From positions 1-10,716 of the forward strand of contig CAZIDN010000098.1 in assembly GCA_964537875.1 (NCBI GenBank): a stretch of DNA of 10,716 nucleotides. Direction: 5' to 3'. Source of the stretch: JAPKZH01 sp964537875 (lineage in GTDB: Bacteria > Acidobacteriota > Aminicenantia > Aminicenantales > UBA4085). The notes below the pieces were generated by a model. That model did not search any database, was not told the origin of the DNA, and was given only the letters and a program-made list of their open reading frames with translations. Made by a program: the position numbers and the translations under genes. Shown piece after piece: positions 1 through 7,314 of the stretch (positions within the stretch are counted from its first letter, which is position 1; each line of letters starts with the position of its first letter).

Positions 1-742
1 AGATATCCGACCGCTGATCGAGGGTCTTGCCCTGCAACTGCTCCGGCGACATGTAGGCAGGCGTCCCGGGCGCCATGCCTTCGTCCGTGAGCGTCGCCGT
101 CAGATCAGCCAGCGCTCGCTCTTTTTCGGCGCTCATCACCTGTTTGGCCAGACCGAAGTCCATCACTTTGGCATGGCCCTTCTCCATCAACATGATATTC
201 GCCGGTTTAATATCCCTGTGAATCATCCCCTTTTCATGGGCAACTTGAAGGGCCTCGGCAATTTCCTCGACGATAGGAAGCGCTTGTTTGAGAGGCAGGG
301 GCCCCTCCGAGATTCTGTCGCGCAGCGTCTTTCCCGGCACGTATTCCATGGCGAAAAAGAGCCTGTTTTCCGTTTCTCCGACCTCATGGATGCTGCAGAT
401 ATAGGGATGATCCAAAGCCGCGGCGACCTTGGCCTCTCGAATAAAACGGCTGCGCGCGGTAGGATCCTGATACACTTCTTCGGGCAAGAGCTTGATGGCG
501 ACCTTGCGATCGAGAGAAGCGTCCTCGGCAAGGTAGACTTCTCCCATCCCTCCTCTTCCTAGTTCAGCCAGAATCGTGTACTTCCCGGCCAGGATCGTTC
601 CCTTGACGAACGCTTTTCGGCCGGAAGGCCTGGTCATCGTTTTTGCGGCGTTGATATCCCCGGAAGGAAAAAGCTCGGTCCCGCAGCTCGCGCAAAAGCG
701 GGAGGCATCAGGATTATCTGTCAGACATTTGGCGCATTTCAT
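1..742 (-). CDS. Zinc-ribbon Ser/Thr protein kinase A (PknB-like), 3' end outside window
   Basis: Reading the minus strand from ATG 742 gives 247 open codons running off the left edge, so the C-terminus is missing. Residues 1-21 form a zinc ribbon (C3, C6, C17, C20). A PknB-type kinase domain follows from about residue 50: glycine loop GRGGMG 62-67, ATP-binding Lys84 in VAIK, alphaC Glu103, catalytic HRD 175-177 with Asn182, DFG 195-197, and the GTPAYMSPEQ activation-segment end at 226-235. All catalytic residues are present, so an active ATP-dependent Ser/Thr kinase is expected, with its N-terminus in the cytoplasm. Many relatives carry a membrane helix and sensor or TPR domains after the kinase; that part cannot be seen here. 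The start is supported by the purine-rich AGGGAGAGGG just upstream and by the zinc ribbon beginning at Met1. It is divergent from, and paralogous to, kinase B at 1736. Confidence 0.93.
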   Translation of the reverse strand, partial: MKCAKCLTDNPDASRFCASCGTELFPSGDINAAKTMTRPSGRKAFVKGTILAGKYTILAELGRGGMGEVYLAEDASLDRKVAIKLLPEEVYQDPTARSRFIREAKVAAALDHPYICSIHEVGETENRLFFAMEYVPGKTLRDRISEGPLPLKQALPIVEEIAEALQVAHEKGMIHRDIKPANIMLMEKGHAKVMDFGLAKQVMSAEKERALADLTATLTDEGMAPGTPAYMSPEQLQGKTLDQRSDI

Positions 743-772
743 GGCCCTCTCCCTTCAGATCTGCCTGGCCAA

Positions 773-801
773 AGAATAGCACCAAGGGAGGGATGAGTCA
801 A
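773..801 (-). promoter_or_regulatory. Promoter of kinase A
   Basis: On the minus strand a -35 box TTGACT (801-796) and a -10 box TATTCT (778-773) are separated by 17 bases. The -10 ends 30 bases before the kinase A ATG. The same two hexamers at the same spacing precede kinase B, and the DNA between and after them is also alike (33 of 42 positions from the -35 onward), which makes both calls stronger. Confidence 0.65.
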
Positions 802-806
802 CTAAA

Positions 807-818
807 TGAACTCGTTCA
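807..818. promoter_or_regulatory. Inverted repeat upstream of the kinase A -35 box
   Basis: TGAAC and GTTCA form perfect 5-base arms around a 2-base centre. The repeat ends 5 bases upstream of the kinase A -35 box, a usual place for an activator site. A looser AAGAA/TTCTT repeat lies at the matching place before kinase B (1664-1678 region). Short repeats like this also arise by chance, so this is a candidate only. Confidence 0.25.
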
Positions 819-834
819 CTACATTATTGGCATC

Positions 835-862
835 TTGAATCAATTTGGCTTATCTTTAAAAT
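835..862 (+). promoter_or_regulatory. Possible promoter of the small Cys-rich gene
   Basis: TTGAAT (835-840) and TAAAAT (857-862) are separated by 16 bases, placing a transcript start near 869, about 20 bases before the ATG at 889. The surrounding DNA is AT-rich, so a match of this quality is not very specific. Confidence 0.3.
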
Positions 863-888
863 CGAAGATTCTTTAATCGGAGGGGGTT

Positions 889-1236
889 ATGCATATAAAT
901 TGCGGGAACTGCGATTTTCATACTCATATAAATCCTAAGCCACCCCGTAAAACTTATTGCGAATACTATGATACTCGGAAAGGCATTAATGAAAATTGCG
1001 ACATATTTAGGCCCTGCATTTTGGGCGAATCAGATCAAATGAAACGTGAAAGGGCCAAGGACCTTAGGGCGCGAAAAAATCAGGAAGCCGCGGAGCTCAA
1101 AACTTAAATATATCAAGAAACCAAGATAATTCAAAATAAAGAATTTAATTGGGAAAAAGTAGGGGTTATCATAGCGGCCGTAAGCCTCGTGATAGCGGCG
1201 TTGACGCTCATTCTGAAAATCTTTAAATTCATCTAG
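889..1236 (+). pseudogene. Small Cys-rich protein with C-terminal membrane helix, split by an in-frame TAA
   Basis: ATG 889 follows a strong ribosome-binding site (GGAGG at 879-883, 5 bases away). The first part, 72 codons to TAA 1105-1107, encodes a Cys-rich segment (C5, C8, C24, C37, C43; also H11, H13) followed by a charged, helix-prone stretch rich in K, R, E and A. The same frame then stays open for 42 codons to TAG 1234-1236 and encodes a polar linker and one strongly hydrophobic helix (about 1165-1221, starting VGVIIAAVSL) ending in KIFKFI. No ATG, and no GTG or TTG with a ribosome site, restarts translation before the helix. The simplest reading is one small, possibly metal-binding, tail-anchored membrane protein interrupted by a nonsense mutation, a sequencing error or readthrough. 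Alternatively the soluble 72-residue form is the real product. I do not recognise the family. Its AT-rich composition differs from the DNA just downstream. Confidence 0.6.
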
Positions 1237-1259
1237 CCGCCGAAGTAAGGGAAAAATGA

Positions 1260-1539
1260 CACCCGCACCTCCTTTCCCTGGTGACCGAGGGCGGAGTGGA
1301 CGAGGCGGGCGACTTCCATAAGATCCCACGGTTCGACGACTCGTGGCTCGCCGAGATCTTCGCCCGGGAGGTCCTGGCCGATCTTGTCCGCAAGGAGCTT
1401 CTGAACCCCGAATGGGCGGAGCGGATCCTCTCCTGGCGGCTTTTCCTCTCCGGATTGTTGACGACAAGCTCCGACGCCTCGGGTCGCTTATCAAGAGCTT
1501 CTGATGGCGGCCGAGGAGCGGGCCGAATATTTTTCCTAA
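1260..1539 (+). pseudogene. IS91-like (Y2) transposase remnant, internally deleted and frameshifted
   Basis: Two pieces of one transposase can be read. The first (1260-1439, frame of 1281) begins HPHLLSLVTEGG and continues through FDDSWLAEIFAREVLADL to ILSWR, resembling the region of Y2_Tnp (IS91/IS801-type) enzymes that contains the HUH metal-binding motif. In intact relatives I would expect H-hydrophobic-H here; the second His appears replaced by Leu. The frame is closed by TGA at 1257 upstream. The second piece (1465-1539, a different frame) reads RQAPTPRVAYQELLMAAEER to a TAA at 1537 and resembles the C-terminal tail of the same family. The middle, which should carry the tyrosines and the rest of the core, is missing between about 1440 and 1463. 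It cannot encode a working enzyme. The family call is from memory of conserved motifs. Confidence 0.6.
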
Positions 1540-1542
1540 TCT

Positions 1543-1564
1543 CCTCTCGCCTCGGGCGGAGAGG
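1543..1564. repeat. Hairpin just after the transposase remnant
   Basis: CCTCTC-GCC pairs with GGC-GAGAGG through one bulged G and a 3-base loop. It lies 4 bases after the stop of the transposase tail. IS91-type elements carry hairpins near their termini, so it could be a residual element end; it has no T-run and is a poor terminator. I see no gene or other structure in 1565-1670. Confidence 0.35.
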
Positions 1565-1674
1565 TCTGTCGGATTTCCTGCGCTTTTGAGTGTCCCTGCA
1601 GCTTCTTAGCCCGCCTTGCGCGATTTCGAGCTTGGCGCATTTTGGGCACACGGAAAGAAGTCTGTTCTTCGTAT

Positions 1675-1703
1675 TTGACTCCCCCCTCTGCCGGTGTTAT
1701 TCT
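1675..1703 (+). promoter_or_regulatory. Promoter of kinase B
   Basis: TTGACT (1675-1680) and TATTCT (1698-1703) are separated by 17 bases, a good sigma70-type match. Transcription should start near 1710. This decides the kinase B start: the upstream GTG at 1694 lies inside the promoter and would be left out of the mRNA, while ATG 1736 is 32 bases past the -10. The promoter and leader match those of kinase A. Confidence 0.65.
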
Positions 1704-1735
1704 TTTGCCAGACAGACGGGAAGAAAAAAAGGATC

Positions 1736-4700
1736 ATGAAGTGCCCCAAATGTCATTTTGAAAATCCCTCAGACAGCGGTTTCTGTAGTAAGTGCGGGAC
1801 TCAGATCCAGCTTTCTTCTGCAGAAATCGCTGCCTCCCAAACAGAAACCCTGAAAATCCCCATTAAAGAGCTAACGACGGGCTCAACCTTTGCCGGCCGC
1901 TATCAGGTCATCGAAGAGCTGGGCAAGGGAGGAATGGGCAGGGTCTATAAGGTCTTTGATGCAAAGATCAAAGAAAAGGTGGCCTTAAAGCTTATCAAGC
2001 CTGAAATCACATCCGACAGGGACACTATTGAGCGCTTCAGCAATGAGCTCCGCTTGGCCCGCAAGATTGCTCACAGGAACGTGTGCAAGATGTTTGATCT
2101 GGGTGAGGCGGAAGGCGCGCGTTTCCTGACTATGGAATATGTCCAGGGAGAGGACCTGAAGCGGTTGATCCGGCAAATGGGGCATTTGAGCGCCGGGCAG
2201 GCGGTATCGATTGCCAAGCAAGTGAGTGAAGGGCTGGCAGAGGCACACCGATTGGGTATCGTCCACCGTGACCTAAAGCCTCAGAACATCATGGTTGATG
2301 AGGAAGGGAACGCCCGGATCATGGATTTTGGGATCGCCCGCTCGATAAAGACAAAGGGGATAACGGGAGCCGGGGTCATGATCGGGACGCCTGAATACAT
2401 GTCTCCTGAGCAAGTTGAAGCGAGAGATGTGGATCAGCGTTCGGATATCTATTCACTGGGAGTGATTCTATACGAAATGATGACAGGAAGAGTGCCTTTT
2501 GAAGGCGATACTCCTCTAAGCATCGCTTTGAAGCACAAGACAGAATCACCTCGAGATCCTAAAGATCTCAATGCTCAGATATCTCCTGATCTCAGCGCCG
2601 TAATTCTGAGATGCTTGGCCAAGGAAAAAGAAAAACGATATCAGAGTGCGGACGAATTGCGTTCTACGTTAGCAAGTTTAGAGGAAAATATTCCTGCTCC
2701 AGAGAAGGTCATACCGAAAAGAAAACCATTGACCGCAAGAGAGATCACCATCACCTTAGGCTTGAGGAAGCTCTTTATCCCCGCCCTGGCTATCCTTGGT
2801 CTGGCCATAATTGCAGTGGCTGTCTGGCTGCTTCTGCTTGACAAGGGAGGACGTGTCGTTCCGAAAATCAAGCACTCCCTAGCCGTGATCAGCTTCGAGA
2901 ATCAGACGGGAGATAATACGTATGATAAACTAAGAAAGGTCATCCCCAACCTTTTGATTACCAGTCTTGAGCAGTCTGGAAATTTCTATGTGGTGACATG
3001 GGAGAGGATGTATGATCTCCTCAAGCAAGTTGGAAAGGGGGAAACGGAGATCATTGACAGGGAATTGGGCTTTGAGTTGTGCCGCCTAGAAAACATTGAA
3101 TTCATCGTTTTGGGCAGTGTCACCAAGCTGGGCGAAATATTCGCTACCGACGTAAAAATATTGGATGCGAAGAGCAAAGAACTGCTTAAGAGCGCCGGCG
3201 CAAGGGGCGAAGGTGAGGCCAGCATTCTGGAAAGACAGATTGACAATTTAAGCAGGGAGATCTCCCGAGGGATAGGCCTGTCAGAGCGCAAGATAAATTT
3301 AACGGAAAGGCGGATTGCAGATGTTGCTACGACTTCCATGGATGCTTACAACTATTTTTTGAAAGGCAGGGAAAATTATGAAAAATATTACTACGATGAA
3401 GCTCGGCAATTTCTCGAAAAAACCATAAAGCTCGATTCAAACTTTGCCGGAGCCTACCTCTGGCTTGCTAAGACGTATGGAATGTTGGGAGATACGAAAG
3501 CAAAAAATGAGGCCTATGAAAAAGCTAAAACACTGTCGAAAAATACAACGGAAAAAGAAAGACTTTATATCGATGCCGCTTATGCCCAAGAAATAGAAAA
3601 AAATGAAGAAGAAAGAATTCGGATCTTAAAAGAGATTGCGAAAAAATATCCCAAGGAGAAACGGGTTCACTATAATTTAGGCATACATTACTGGAATAGA
3701 AAGTTGTTTTCTGAAGCGATCTACGAATACAGCGAAGCATTGGCCCTGGATCCCAATTATGGTTCGGCCCTTAATGGCCTTGGATATACATATGCGGATA
3801 TGGGCAATTTTGAAAAAGCCATCGAGTATTTCAAAAAATATGCATCCATATCTCCCGGAGATTCCAACCCTTTAGATTCCATGGCCGAGATATATTTTCA
3901 GATGGGCGATCTCGATGATTCAATAGCTAAATACCAGGAAGCGATAGACGTTAAAGCAGATTTTTTTGAGGCTTATTGGAGAATGGCCTATGTTTATGCT
4001 TTAAAGGGGAATTATCAAAAAGCGATCGAATGGATAGATCGGTTAATCTCTAAAGCCCCTTCTCCGGGGATAAAGGCCGAAGGGTATTTGTGGAGAGCCT
4101 TTAATCACTACTGGATTGGATGTTTGGATCAGGCTCTTGGCGATCTCAAGATGGCGTCCAATCAGGCCGAAAGCGTAGGAAATAGATTTGGTCAAGCATA
4201 TTCTGCTTGGCTGAAAGGCTGGATTTGTTATGACAAGGGAGACATGGAGCTTAGCCGGCGTCAATTTAAGAGATGGTTCGATCTTATCATAGAACAGCCT
4301 CCGCCCTATAGGCCATCACCCTCCAGGCAGTTTTATTCGGCAGAGCATAATTTTTTTCTTGGGATAGTGGACTTGAATCAAGGAAGAATCGACTCGGCAA
4401 AGTCCAGGCTTGCTGAAATGAAGTCCCTTTTGCCCGAGATAGATGCAATCTTTAAAAATTGGATGACATTCTTTGATTACGACTTGCTCGACAGAGAGGT
4501 ATTGCTCGCAGAAGGCGTTTTGGAAAAAGCCCTCTCTGTGCATGACAAAGAATTGACTTCTGAAATACCCTATATGCACACTTGGATTATTTTGCTCTAT
4601 AACACACCGTTCCCCAGAGATGTCGTAGCCAAGGCCTATCAACAAAAAGGAGATTTTGATCAGGCCATTGTCGAATATGAGAAGCTGATTACTTTTAATC

Positions 4701-4906
4701 CCAACCATAAGCAAAGACGCCTTATTCATCCTAAGTATTATTATCGATTAGCCAAATTATATGAGCTAAAAACTTCCAAAAACAAAGCCATCGAGCATTA
4801 CCAGAGATTCCTCGACCTGTGGAAAGCCGCGGATCCCGGTATTCCCGAGGTTAAGGATGCCAGAAAGAGGCTGGAGGGACTGAAGGGCGCTCGATCTTCT
4901 GACTGA
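1736..4906 (+). CDS. Membrane Ser/Thr kinase B: zinc ribbon, PknB-like kinase, TM helix, TolB/CsgG-like domain, TPRs
   Basis: 1056 residues from ATG 1736. Residues 1-24 are a zinc ribbon (C3, C6, C17, C20). The kinase domain spans about 52-318: GKGGMG 63-68, Lys85 in VALK, HRD with Asp179 and Asn184, DFG from Asp197, GTPEYMSPEQ 217-226; all key residues are intact. A hydrophobic helix at about 346-368 is the only membrane segment, putting the kinase in the cytoplasm and the rest outside. Residues about 381-515 (starting SLAVISFENQTGD) resemble the TolB N-terminal/CsgG-like fold found after such kinases. From about 536 to the end there are TPR-like helix pairs (for example ALDPNYGSALNGLGYTY), presumably for protein binding. 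A signal-sensing receptor kinase is the likely role; ligand and targets are unknown. GTG 1694 would add 14 residues but lies in the promoter, and ATG 1736 aligns with kinase A Met1. The TPR half is visibly richer in A/T than the kinase half. Confidence 0.93.
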   Translation: MKCPKCHFENPSDSGFCSKCGTQIQLSSAEIAASQTETLKIPIKELTTGSTFAGRYQVIEELGKGGMGRVYKVFDAKIKEKVALKLIKPEITSDRDTIERFSNELRLARKIAHRNVCKMFDLGEAEGARFLTMEYVQGEDLKRLIRQMGHLSAGQAVSIAKQVSEGLAEAHRLGIVHRDLKPQNIMVDEEGNARIMDFGIARSIKTKGITGAGVMIGTPEYMSPEQVEARDVDQRSDIYSLGVILYEMMTGRVPFEGDTPLSIALKHKTESPRDPKDLNAQISPDLSAVILRCLAKEKEKRYQSADELRSTLASLEENIPAPEKVIPKRKPLTAREITITLGLRKLFIPALAILGLAIIAVAVWLLLLDKGGRVVPKIKHSLAVISFENQTGDNTYDKLRKVIPNLLITSLEQSGNFYVVTWERMYDLLKQVGKGETEIIDRELGFELCRLENIEFIVLGSVTKLGEIFATDVKILDAKSKELLKSAGARGEGEASILERQIDNLSREISRGIGLSERKINLTERRIADVATTSMDAYNYFLKGRENYEKYYYDEARQFLEKTIKLDSNFAGAYLWLAKTYGMLGDTKAKNEAYEKAKTLSKNTTEKERLYIDAAYAQEIEKNEEERIRILKEIAKKYPKEKRVHYNLGIHYWNRKLFSEAIYEYSEALALDPNYGSALNGLGYTYADMGNFEKAIEYFKKYASISPGDSNPLDSMAEIYFQMGDLDDSIAKYQEAIDVKADFFEAYWRMAYVYALKGNYQKAIEWIDRLISKAPSPGIKAEGYLWRAFNHYWIGCLDQALGDLKMASNQAESVGNRFGQAYSAWLKGWICYDKGDMELSRRQFKRWFDLIIEQPPPYRPSPSRQFYSAEHNFFLGIVDLNQGRIDSAKSRLAEMKSLLPEIDAIFKNWMTFFDYDLLDREVLLAEGVLEKALSVHDKELTSEIPYMHTWIILLYNTPFPRDVVAKAYQQKGDFDQAIVEYEKLITFNPNHKQRRLIHPKYYYRLAKLYELKTSKNKAIEHYQRFLDLWKAADPGIPEVKDARKRLEGLKGARSSD

Positions 4907-5091
4907 CATCACATCATCATGATATCTTATCCCAAAGCGAGGTGAGGGGGATTTCGCTCTTACTACAGACTTCGCGGTCGCTTTATATCGAATTTAGAAA
5001 GATGAAAATTATGCCGAAAACAAAACTTGGAAAATGAGCAGGTGGAATTCGCCAATCGTCCCGGCGTCATCCCCGGCCGTTTTTCTTCGGA

Positions 5092-5121
5092 TTGATTTCT
5101 TCCCCCGCGTTGGATTAGAAT
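5092..5121 (+). promoter_or_regulatory. Possible promoter of the M3 peptidase gene
   Basis: TTGATT (5092-5097) and TAGAAT (5116-5121) with an 18-base spacer match sigma70 hexamers reasonably well. Transcription would start near 5128, about 40 bases before ATG 5167. In the rest of 4907-5166 I see no gene and no convincing terminator. Confidence 0.4.
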
Positions 5122-5142
5122 CTTTAACATCTTTAAATCAAC

Positions 5143-5166
5143 GGAGGGGCGATCGCCCGCAAAAAG
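5143..5166 (+). promoter_or_regulatory. Distant Shine-Dalgarno with a palindrome in the spacer
   Basis: GGAG at 5143-5146 would be a strong ribosome site but is 20 bases from ATG 5167. The perfect 12-base palindrome GGGCGATCGCCC (5147-5158) lies between them. If it folds (4-base stem, GATC loop), GGAG is brought to an effective spacing of 8 bases. Alternatively the purine run AAAAAG right before the ATG serves as a weak site. Confidence 0.35.
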
Positions 5167-7290
5167 ATGAACCATTTCAAACTGGCGATTTTATGTTTGG
5201 CCATGACCATGGGCTTGATCCTAGCCGGGACGGATCAAGAGCTTGCCACCGACAACACAAATCCGTTTTTTTCGCCGTACAAGACGCCGCTCAACACTCC
5301 GCCTTTTAATCTGATCAAGACCGAGCATTTTCTACCGGCCATCAAAGAGGGCATCAGGCAGCAGCAGGTTGAGATCGATGCTCTTGTCAATAATCCGGAA
5401 GTTCCCACTTTCGCCAACACCCTGAGGGCTCTTGACGCGAGCGGGCGGCTCCTGTCCGAAGTCAACGCGGTTTTCGGCGCTTTGCAGGGCGCCGATACGA
5501 ATCCCGTTATCCAAAGTATCGCCAAGGAGGCGACTCCGCTCATCGCGGCCCACGGCGACAATATCCGTCTGAACGAAAAACTTTTCGCCCGGGTCAAGGT
5601 CGTCTACGACCTGCGGGCCAAGCTCATCCTCACGCCCGAGGAACAGTTCCTTCTCGAAAACACCTACCGCGACTTCGTCCGCGGCGGCGCGCTGCTGGAT
5701 GAAAAACAAAAAGCCCGGCTCCGCGAGCTGAACCAGCAGTTGGCCATGCTGTCGCTCCGGTTCGGCGACAACCTGCTGGCCGAAACCAACGACTTCAAGC
5801 TCATCCTCGAGAATCGCGACGACCTGGCCGGCCTGCCTCCCTCCGTCGTGGCCATGGCCGAAGGGATGGCCCGTCAGCTGAATACGCCCGGCAAATGGGT
5901 CTTCACCATCCAAGTCCCGAGTATGACGCCATTTCTCCTGTATTCGACGCGGCGGGACCTGCGCGAAAAAATCTACCGCGCCTACACCGTGCGTGGTGAC
6001 CGCGGCAACGAACGCGACAATAAGGACATCATCCGCCAGATCGTCAACCTGCGTTGTGAGAAAGCGAAGCTCCTGGGCTACCGTAGCCATGCCGCCTTCG
6101 TCCTGGAGACCAACATGGCCAAGACCCCCACGGCCGTGGATGCTTTCCTTAAAAGATTGTGGGACCCGGCCTTGGAGCGCGCCAAGGGCGAAGTGGCCGA
6201 GATGCAAGCCCTCATCGATCGCGAAGGCGGAAAATTCAAGCTTGCCCCGTGGGACTGGTGGTATTATGCGGAGAAGGTCCGACAGGAAAAATTCGCCCTC
6301 GACGACACGGTCTTGCGCCCCTATTTCAAGCTCGACAACGTCCGCCAAGGCATCTTCGCTCTCTGCGACAGGCTCTATGGGCTGAAGTTCATCGAACGGC
6401 GCGACATCCCGGTTTACAATCCGGAAGTCCAGGTGTTCGAAGTGCGCGAAGCCGATGGTCGTTATGTGGGCGTCCTGTACATGGATTTCCATCCGCGAAG
6501 CAGCAAACGCGGCGGCGCTTGGTCGGGTGCGTTTCGGCGCGAGCATTACGAAAAGGGCAAGCGGGTAGCGCCGCTCTCAACCATCACCTGCAATTTCACT
6601 CGCCCCACGGCTGACGCCCCCTCGCTGCTCAGCGTGGAAGAGGCGAAGACCTTCGCCCATGAGTTCGGCCATTCGCTGGCGACCTTGCTCTCGAATGGGA
6701 CATACCGCAGCCGCTCCGTGCCCCGGGATGCGGTCGAGCTCCCCTCGCAGATCATGGAAAACTGGATGCTAGAGCCGGAGCTGCTCTCCGTTTACGCCAA
6801 ACATTATCAGACGGGTGCCGTCATTCCGACCGAGCTCGTCCAGAAGCTTCAGAGCAGCCGTCTTTTCAACCAGGGTTTTGAAACCGTGGAATATTTGGCG
6901 GCTTCGATTCTCGACATGACGTGGCATGAGCTGACTCAGCCTCAGCCCGGCCTGGGCGTCGACGAGTTCGAAACTCGGGCCATGACCGGCTTCGGCCTCA
7001 TCCCGGAGATCACGCCCCGCTACCGGAGCACCTACTTCAATCATATCTTCAACGGCGGCTATTCCGCGGGATATTACGTTTACATCTGGGCCGAGCAGCT
7101 CGACGCGGACGCCTTCGAAGCCTTCAAGGAAAAAGGGCTGTTCGACAAGGCGACCGCTCTCTCGTTCCGGAAAAACGTGCTCGAGAAATACGGCGCGTTG
7201 GAACTGATGCCTCAGTACGTGCTGTTCCGCGGCGCCGAACCGAAGATCGAACCGCTCTTGAAGCGTCGAGGCCTGATGAACTCCAGATAA
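5167..7290 (+). CDS. dcp: Exported M3-family zinc metallopeptidase, peptidyl-dipeptidase Dcp type
   Basis: 707 residues, full length for the family. The M3 (thimet oligopeptidase-like) enzymes hydrolyse oligopeptides; Dcp members release C-terminal dipeptides. The zinc motif HEFGH is at 498-502, with the third ligand probably Glu524 in DAVELPSQ. The start of the mature region (NPFFSPYKTPL and following) and the C-terminal block GGYSAGYYVYIWAEQLDADA (the Tyr/Gly-rich substrate site) are typical of Dcp. The N-terminus has a Lys followed by a hydrophobic run ending near AG at 20-21, a probable type I signal peptide with no lipobox Cys, so I infer a periplasmic or secreted enzyme. Compared with remembered Dcp sequences, the loop between HEFGH and the third ligand is about 3 residues shorter and the usual HALHG after the motif reads HSLAT. 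The gene has its own promoter and lies alone. The long open frame on the opposite strand (5332-6546) is a shadow. Confidence 0.93.
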   Translation: MNHFKLAILCLAMTMGLILAGTDQELATDNTNPFFSPYKTPLNTPPFNLIKTEHFLPAIKEGIRQQQVEIDALVNNPEVPTFANTLRALDASGRLLSEVNAVFGALQGADTNPVIQSIAKEATPLIAAHGDNIRLNEKLFARVKVVYDLRAKLILTPEEQFLLENTYRDFVRGGALLDEKQKARLRELNQQLAMLSLRFGDNLLAETNDFKLILENRDDLAGLPPSVVAMAEGMARQLNTPGKWVFTIQVPSMTPFLLYSTRRDLREKIYRAYTVRGDRGNERDNKDIIRQIVNLRCEKAKLLGYRSHAAFVLETNMAKTPTAVDAFLKRLWDPALERAKGEVAEMQALIDREGGKFKLAPWDWWYYAEKVRQEKFALDDTVLRPYFKLDNVRQGIFALCDRLYGLKFIERRDIPVYNPEVQVFEVREADGRYVGVLYMDFHPRSSKRGGAWSGAFRREHYEKGKRVAPLSTITCNFTRPTADAPSLLSVEEAKTFAHEFGHSLATLLSNGTYRSRSVPRDAVELPSQIMENWMLEPELLSVYAKHYQTGAVIPTELVQKLQSSRLFNQGFETVEYLAASILDMTWHELTQPQPGLGVDEFETRAMTGFGLIPEITPRYRSTYFNHIFNGGYSAGYYVYIWAEQLDADAFEAFKEKGLFDKATALSFRKNVLEKYGALELMPQYVLFRGAEPKIEPLLKRRGLMNSR

Positions 7291-7314
7291 TCCATAGCAT
7301 CTTGTGGATCGTGA

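Noticed and set aside
173..562. 129-codon plus-strand open frame at the left end
   Set aside because: It is antisense to the kinase A catalytic domain, whose motifs are unambiguous.
1229..1651. Minus-strand open frames across the transposase remnant, one starting with a CPKC motif
   Set aside because: They are low-complexity, Arg/Ser/Pro-rich and overlap the remnant, which reads better on the plus strand. A single CPKC without partners is not enough.
1694..1735. GTG at 1694 as the start of kinase B
   Set aside because: The GTG lies within the promoter spacer and -10 region, and the paralogue begins at the position matching ATG 1736.
4928..4960. AGCGA/TCGCT repeat after kinase B as a terminator
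   Set aside because: The arms are 5 bases with a long loop and no T-run follows.
5332..6546. 404-codon open frame on the minus strand, antisense to the M3 peptidase gene
   Set aside because: The opposite strand encodes a complete, motif-rich peptidase. The antisense product has no recognisable domain and the frame is a by-product of G/C-rich third positions.
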